Below, one piece after another: positions 58,752 to 64,000 of a stretch of DNA of 64,000 nucleotides. Each line of letters opens with the position of its first letter. The stretch's first letter is position 1. The notes beneath the pieces were generated by a model, which saw only the letters and a list, made by a program, of their open reading frames with translations, ran no database searches and had not been told where the DNA came from. A program made the translations under genes and the position numbers. This DNA is from Phialocephala subalpina (lineage: Eukaryota > Ascomycota > Leotiomycetes > Helotiales > Mollisiaceae), in the NCBI GenBank assembly GCA_900073065.1, contig FJOG01000043.1, forward strand, positions 366,775 to 430,774. The letters run 5' to 3'.

Positions 58752-60242
58752 CTAATTCTAAGTCCTAGTTGGGAGCTATGCTGTTCTAGCATAGTGCGCC
58801 GCTCAAGTTTTGATGCAGCTCCTACTTAACCATCCATTTTGCAATGATCATTTCACTATGAACTTCAAGATCAAGAAATTGGTTCAAGTCATCTATGATT
58901 GGTTCCACACGGGACAACTGGGATTTTTTCAGGGCTCCCTTTTTGAGAGAAATGGTTTTCTTCTTACACTGTCTACAAACACAAGGCTCCGCGTCATCTC
59001 TACTCCAATGAGTTAGAATGTACCTCTTCTGTAGGGACATCCACACGCACTGGTGGCAAGTGCTTCAAGTGGTGTCGAACTCTCAGCACAATGCATTCTG
59101 TGTCCACCTTCCTGGCAGTCGAGAACTTTGAATCCAATCTATCCATAATGAATACGCTACCGAACGCAGGAACTACTGGAAAAGCTAACAAATAATTACA
59201 AAATACCGATCCAAGCGTCTTCCAGAGTGTAATAGTCGGGAATGGAGGTGCCGACGATCATCGAGACTGGATTTCCCATATAACATTAAGCAAGATCCAA
59301 AGGGTCCAATACACGAGCAGCAGTCTCCAATAACAGTCGGCAGGTGACATGCCTAGAATTTTTCGCTGTTTCCGAATCTCTGCGACATTATCTTCACTTC
59401 TCTGCTTCTCGTCCGATGCCGAGAGCCGGGATCCGTTCTGTGGATTTGGTGGTCGGTTCGTGAGGCATTATGATGACTTTCTTTCCCTGGATCATTCTCG
59501 AATATTTCCTTTCTTGAGTTCATGCTAGGATGGATAGGCAGGAAATAAAAGGACAATGGCTATAGAGCGCACGCGAAATCCCAGAGAAAAGATAAAGTCG
59601 GGTGCTCTACGTTATGTGTGAAAACTATGCACCTCATCCTTTCGTTACTGATTGAACATCTTAAAATCAGAGGGCGCGCCGACTCAGATTAGATACGTGA
59701 TGTCCGGCGTCATTGCCGTTGCGAAGAGGTCAGGTATCTACCAAGTGACCTAAAGCTCCTGTTACCACGCCTCTTGGCGGCTTTTGGCGACGTCGGAGTC
59801 GCTTATCCAGTCCGTGTATCGCATGTTCGACATATTGATTTGTTACTGATAGCACGAGAGGAATGGTGATATTAGTAATATGCGAAATTTTCTACATCAC
59901 AAGCTGCGAAGTGGTCGCCGGAGCTACTAAATACCGCTTTCCGCCCGGGTTTAGACTAGAGACTGGTACATTTGAGACTATGGTACGTACAATTATACGA
60001 TAGAGGCCAAGTGTCCTTCGTTATGGAAGCGTCAAATAATTGTTCCCGAGGGTGAGGTATCATGGCGAGTCGTGTGTCGTACCAACAAACAGGTCCTTGG
60101 CACTCGCTTAGGCTCTCAGCCCCCCTATTCGCGAAGTCGCCTAGCTACACACAATACAATAAACTAGATATCTTCTACACTACTCTTTGCTTCACCGATT
60201 GAACTTCCAGTACCTCTGCGCCTTTAGCTGATCTCCGGGCAT
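58752..60242. other. Unassigned region
   Basis: Short frames on both strands, for example 59191-59000 and 59046-58822 on the minus strand (the latter with CVCRQCKKK), might be pieces of one gene, but I could not join them with credible splice sites. Confidence 0.3.
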
Positions 60243-60677
60243 CTACAAACTTTCTGAACTTGTGAACCACTTCACGGCTGACTTTATAGCCCTAAGAATG
60301 CAAATACCATGCCGAACACCAAGAAGTATCAAAAATACCAGTACCCCTTCAGTCCATTTGTTTCTGACGACATTCGTACGTATCCCAATAATCAACCATA
60401 AACCGAACGCCACATAGATCATCGAGATGAGTTCGCAAGTCGCAGTCAAAAGCTCCTGAGGTGATAGGCTTCGGCAGCAGCAGCGCGCTCTCCGTGTTTC
60501 CACAGCACCAGGATCTTGGCTTTTCTCGGTCTTCGTTGCTCGTATCAATAAAGGCGTGCGCTTAGTAGCTTCTGGCGAACCCATAGGATACAGAAAACTA
60601 CCATAAACACATCGCCCCGTACGTTCCATAAAATTGACCAGAATTTGCATGTTCACTATGTTGATGTCAATATTCAA
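60243..60677 (-). CDS. Small two-helix membrane protein
   Basis: A 144-aa frame with KRTPLL (about 38-43), a Cys/Arg cluster (RRARCCCRSLS) and two hydrophobic helices (about 77-99, TATCELISMIYVAFGLWLII; about 111-129, GVLVFLILLGVRHGICIL). The plan and motif are like those of 57344-57724. The true start may be an internal Met. Function unknown. Confidence 0.45.
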   Translation of the reverse strand: MNIDINIVNMQILVNFMERTGRCVYGSFLYPMGSPEATKRTPLLIRATKTEKSQDPGAVETRRARCCCRSLSPQELLTATCELISMIYVAFGLWLIIGIRTNVVRNKWTEGVLVFLILLGVRHGICILRAIKSAVKWFTSSESL

Positions 60678-60819
60678 ACCACGAGAAGGTCATCTAACAA
60701 GGTTAATATTCTGTCACATGGGATGGGGGAGGTTAGAGCTCACTTGAATCATATATAAGTCAAACCCCCTAGAAGTGGGTCCCCCCCCCCTGTTCTGGGC
60801 CACCTCGCTTAATTCCAAC
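60678..60819. other. Boundary of second AT-rich block
   Basis: Ordinary composition up to a C-run at about 60780-60790 and GGGCCACC, then an abrupt change to AT-rich sequence. The C-run may mark an insertion boundary or an assembly weak point. Confidence 0.4.
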
Positions 60820-61400
60820 CTATTTAGTTCGACCGCGAATAACGTTTTAATCAACTAATAGATATATAAGATAAAGTAAAGGCTATACTAAGGAAGTCAT
60901 CGGAATCTAATAGTATATTTTGGCGGTCCCTAACTTCTATTTATGCCTTATAAATTTTCTCGATATTAGCGAACTTAGAATTTAGATTAATCTTTACTTT
61001 CCGCCGTTTTCTAGGCTCAAATTGGATTACCCTAGCTTCTAATGCTTAGATCTTGCGCTTTTACTTAGCAATAATAAAGTCCTTATCGTTTAAACCCTTA
61101 GCTATTTTCCTAAAAAACACTCTAATAGTTGCCGTATTAATCTACTTAAGTCTCGTGATTTGCCTCGATTATTCTCGAATATTTTTACTTTTTCAAAGGG
61201 TTTTCCAAACCCCAAATAATAAATCTTAAATCCATTTAAATATTATATTCTTTTCTAACGGTTATAAAGACTTTTCGGCCGCTTTATTATTATTCTCAAG
61301 TAATAATCGGTTTATAAGAGGCTTCGAGATATTTAGTGGTTATAATTATTAGAACGTCCGGGGGTTATCATCAAATACTAAGATCTTAGTCTAATATCAA
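60820..61400 (-). mobile_element. Pogo/Fot1 transposase remnant
   Basis: The minus strand reads, with stops at several Gln positions, a fragment typical of the C-terminus of fungal pogo/Fot1 (Tc1/mariner) transposases: VFFRKIAKGLNDKDFIIAK, then KRKIxALEARVIQFEP, KRRKVKINLNSKFANIEKIY and KAxIEVRDRQ. The catalytic part is not readable. Ends of the element were not found. Confidence 0.6.
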
Positions 61401-61599
61401 TAAATATATTCTATTTATTTTTTTTCTTCCCCTCTTCTCTAGAAAGGGCACCTAACTACTTATATAACCTAAAGAAATGAAACTGAGACAATAATTATCA
61501 GGGGATAGAAGTCAAAGCTCTACTTTTAGATCCGCCCTTTTATCCCATCGCTAAACGATCACCTGATTATACCGATACTAGCAACTCTTTCTTTAGAAG

Positions 61600-64000
61600 G
61601 AGATACTCCTTCTAACTAGTAAACTACAAGTAAAGAAAGTATTATCGTAGCTATAAACGCATTACTACGCAAGTAAATATTATAAAGGAAATTAACCGGA
61701 AACTAATCGCGATTACGCGCATAGTTACTTAATCGTCCAAGCTAAAACTAAAGGAAATCCCCCATCCGCGGAGTTTAGTAAACTCCGAGCCAATCAAAGC
61801 TCGCGCGTCGAAAAACATTAAAACATCGAAAAACACTAAAAACACGTTTACCTCCGCGCGCTACTTTCCTTAACGATTACGCTTCTCTTCCCTCCCATCT
61901 CTACTAATTAACTCCTATACCTTAGAACGCTATACCCACCCTTGTATCTTAACGCTAAAGTAATTAATGCTAATAAGCGACTCAAGTAATTTATTAGCAA
62001 TAAACTTAATTATAATATCGGCCGGGTTATTATCATTAGTAATCCATCGAATCTCTAAGAATTCTTTGCGTTTATACGATTATTTAATAGTTATAATATC
62101 GATTATTAAACGCTTCTTCTTAGTAATACCAAGCTTAATTATATACTCGTAAAGCGAGAATAAATTAATGCAAATAATTATAAAAATAAAGTTTATTCTT
62201 AATTACTTTATAATAAAATTAAAAGTAATAAAGATTAATATCGTTATATTAACTCCTATTATTATCGCGTATAATTCTAAAGTTAAAACTACGCGCGTAA
62301 TTTTCTTATACTTAATTAAGCTTTAGTATAAAACGTTTCCTATTAAATCGAATTTTTTATCGTTATATTTCTCGTTTTTTAATATAGTGATATATTCGAT
62401 TTAAGAGTTATAATCCGCGTTTATTACGAACAAACTATTTACGAAAACGAATAATTTCGCAAATAATAAGTTTACGCATATAAATTAGAGCTTTTGATCG
62501 AAATTATTTATTTATTATTATAAACGCTTATTAAAAGTTATAATTTACTCTCGTTTAAAGTCTTAATATTAAATTACTACCAATATATTAAACGTAGCCT
62601 CCGGTTGACAAATTATACCTATATATACTCCTCGGGCGTATTACTCGAAATAAATTTACTTGAATTCGCTTAATTTAAAGTTAATAAAAGTTAAACGTTT
62701 TCCTTATTCTTTTTAGAGTAAAGTAATATTAAAGTTACTCCCATTTATTACTAATTTATATTTATTAAATATTAATAAAATATTTTGCGCTAAAGATTCT
62801 ATAAGTTTAATTATTAGTTTAATTTTCTTTAGTTTAATATACTTTAATTCCATGAACGCGTTATTTCTCAAAATAAATATATCGTCCGTTTATATAATTA
62901 TTATTTCGAATAAATTGTTTTTATTTCGAGTAATTAATAAATACGAATTAAATATTAATGTTTTTATCGAAAGTTTATTTTTATAATAATTATTATAAGT
63001 ATTATATTAATATATACTTGCCTTCGGAACTTTATAAAAAGGTTTAATAACCTTGAAAATAATATTTAATAGTAACTCGCGAGTTATTTCTTTCGAGGGT
63101 CTTATAAATATAATATATACTAATGGGATTATTAATTGCATATAAATTTAAGTAATATTTCTCAAGTAGAAATTAATTCCTTTACTTTTAAATAACGAAA
63201 TTAAAATAATAATAATTCGTTGGTTAACTTATTAAATAATTAATAATTACGTAAATATTATTTTTTGTTTTTATCGTTAAATACTTAAATTATTAAGTAA
63301 GATTTCTCGTAGAATATTATGGTTTTTATATTCTTAATTTTATTAATTAATTTTAAACTAAAAATCTATTAATTATTAATTTCCTTAAAATTACTAAAAA
63401 TTAATTCGAATACTTTTTTCGTTAGTAATTTATTAATTTCTTTTCTCCGGGAAATTGCAAATAATTCTTCGAGAGTAATAATAATACTTTTAACGCGTAA
63501 TTTAATTAATATTTATTTGTTTCGAGTTTTTTTCTCGATTAGAAATATTTCGATTATTTTCGAGCTAGCGCTATTATTTATGAAAAGCATTATAAAGATA
63601 TAATTATTCGAATCGAAAACAAAAAATAGGATTTCTATTAATATTCGAGAGTTTTTTGTTATAAGTTAAATTTCTTTAATCAAACGAAATAAATCGAGAA
63701 TATTTTTCGCGTTTATAATTAATTACTCGTTCGTTAATTTTAAGTTTCGTTATAATATTTTTAGTTCTCGAGTAATATTCTTTAATACGTTTTCTTTTAA
63801 TAAGAGATTTTTCAATTAATTGTTATTATTTATTTAATTGGAATCCTTATAAAATAATTTCATTATTATACTCCGGAAGTTTTTAAATTTATTAAATAAT
63901 TGAATTTAATAAGTTTCCTTATTTATTACGAGTAATATAAATGGTTTTTATTACCCTTTGTTCTCTTTCTATACGAGTACATTTAAACTAATAAATAAAT
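61600..64000 (-). mobile_element. Second RIP-inactivated copia element, cut by window end
   Basis: 61950-62190 aligns with the RNase H end of the first copia (27960-28190) with mostly transition differences, and similarity continues to the right in the same order, so the sense is minus. The sequence just left (about 61590-61780, with CTAGCAACTCTTTCTTTAG) corresponds to the start of the internal region next to the first element's LTR, so one LTR probably lies near 61.4-61.6 kb. The other would lie beyond 64000. It is too degraded to code. Confidence 0.65.

Noticed and set aside
1..64000. tRNA and rRNA genes
   Set aside because: I looked for tRNA B-box-like sequence with cloverleaf pairing and for conserved rRNA segments and found none convincing by eye; a tRNA scan would settle it.

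Overview
This window looks like a filamentous ascomycete chromosome, probably Leotiomycetes/Helotiales. That placement is an inference from gene content and from short GT-AG introns (mostly 45-110 nt) with CTAAC/CTGAC-like branch sites. Two AT-rich blocks full of TAA/TAG-riddled transposons (about 26.5-37.0 kb and 60.8-64.0 kb) have the look of repeat-induced point mutation (RIP). They alternate with gene-bearing stretches of ordinary composition. There are two assembly gaps (4691-4857 and 57975-58416).

Layout. 1-6748 has no convincing gene but carries about 18 same-strand copies of a roughly 17-bp motif. 6749-10941 holds a divergent pair: a Pho85-type cyclin-dependent kinase (minus) and a septin-type GTPase (plus). 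11.6-17.3 kb is a head-to-tail duplication of a gene for a disordered protein; the second copy is broken. 17.5-19.3 kb is another broken hypothetical locus. 19975-21263 encodes a secreted protein with remnants of the Hsp70/actin ATPase fold. 21812-22344 is a doubtful small membrane protein. 23497-24564 encodes a secreted Egh16/Gas1-like protein. A 271-bp MITE with perfect inverted repeats sits at 25345-25615.

The first AT-rich block contains a complete but dead copia retrotransposon (27454-33885) with 210-bp LTRs and a CTTTT target duplication. It is nested in a TIR element flanked by TA, and a separate 1.3-kb Tc1/mariner-like element (35710-37023) follows. Next come an intact short-chain dehydrogenase (37354-38406), a damaged enoyl-CoA hydratase abutting a damaged HeLo-like/ankyrin gene (39179-42213), and a row of housekeeping genes: an Acl4-like TPR protein, a small conserved protein, a G3BP-like NTF2/RRM protein and the FACT subunit Pob3. 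A deletion derivative of a TRI12-type MFS transporter lies just before Pob3. Small membrane-protein genes follow at 57.3-60.7 kb, then the second AT-rich block with pogo/Fot1 and copia remnants.

The intact genes are mostly unrelated core functions: phosphate/cell-cycle kinase signalling, ribosome assembly, RNP regulation and chromatin. The genes nearest the AT-rich block on its right side (hydratase, ankyrin) are broken while the dehydrogenase survives. The three ankyrin nonsense codons are all reachable by C-to-T changes, as RIP leakage would produce. The two most unusual signals are the dispersed 17-bp motif array at the left end and the tandem disordered-protein pair. Exon-intron models were assembled by hand from reading frame and splice consensus, without transcript evidence.
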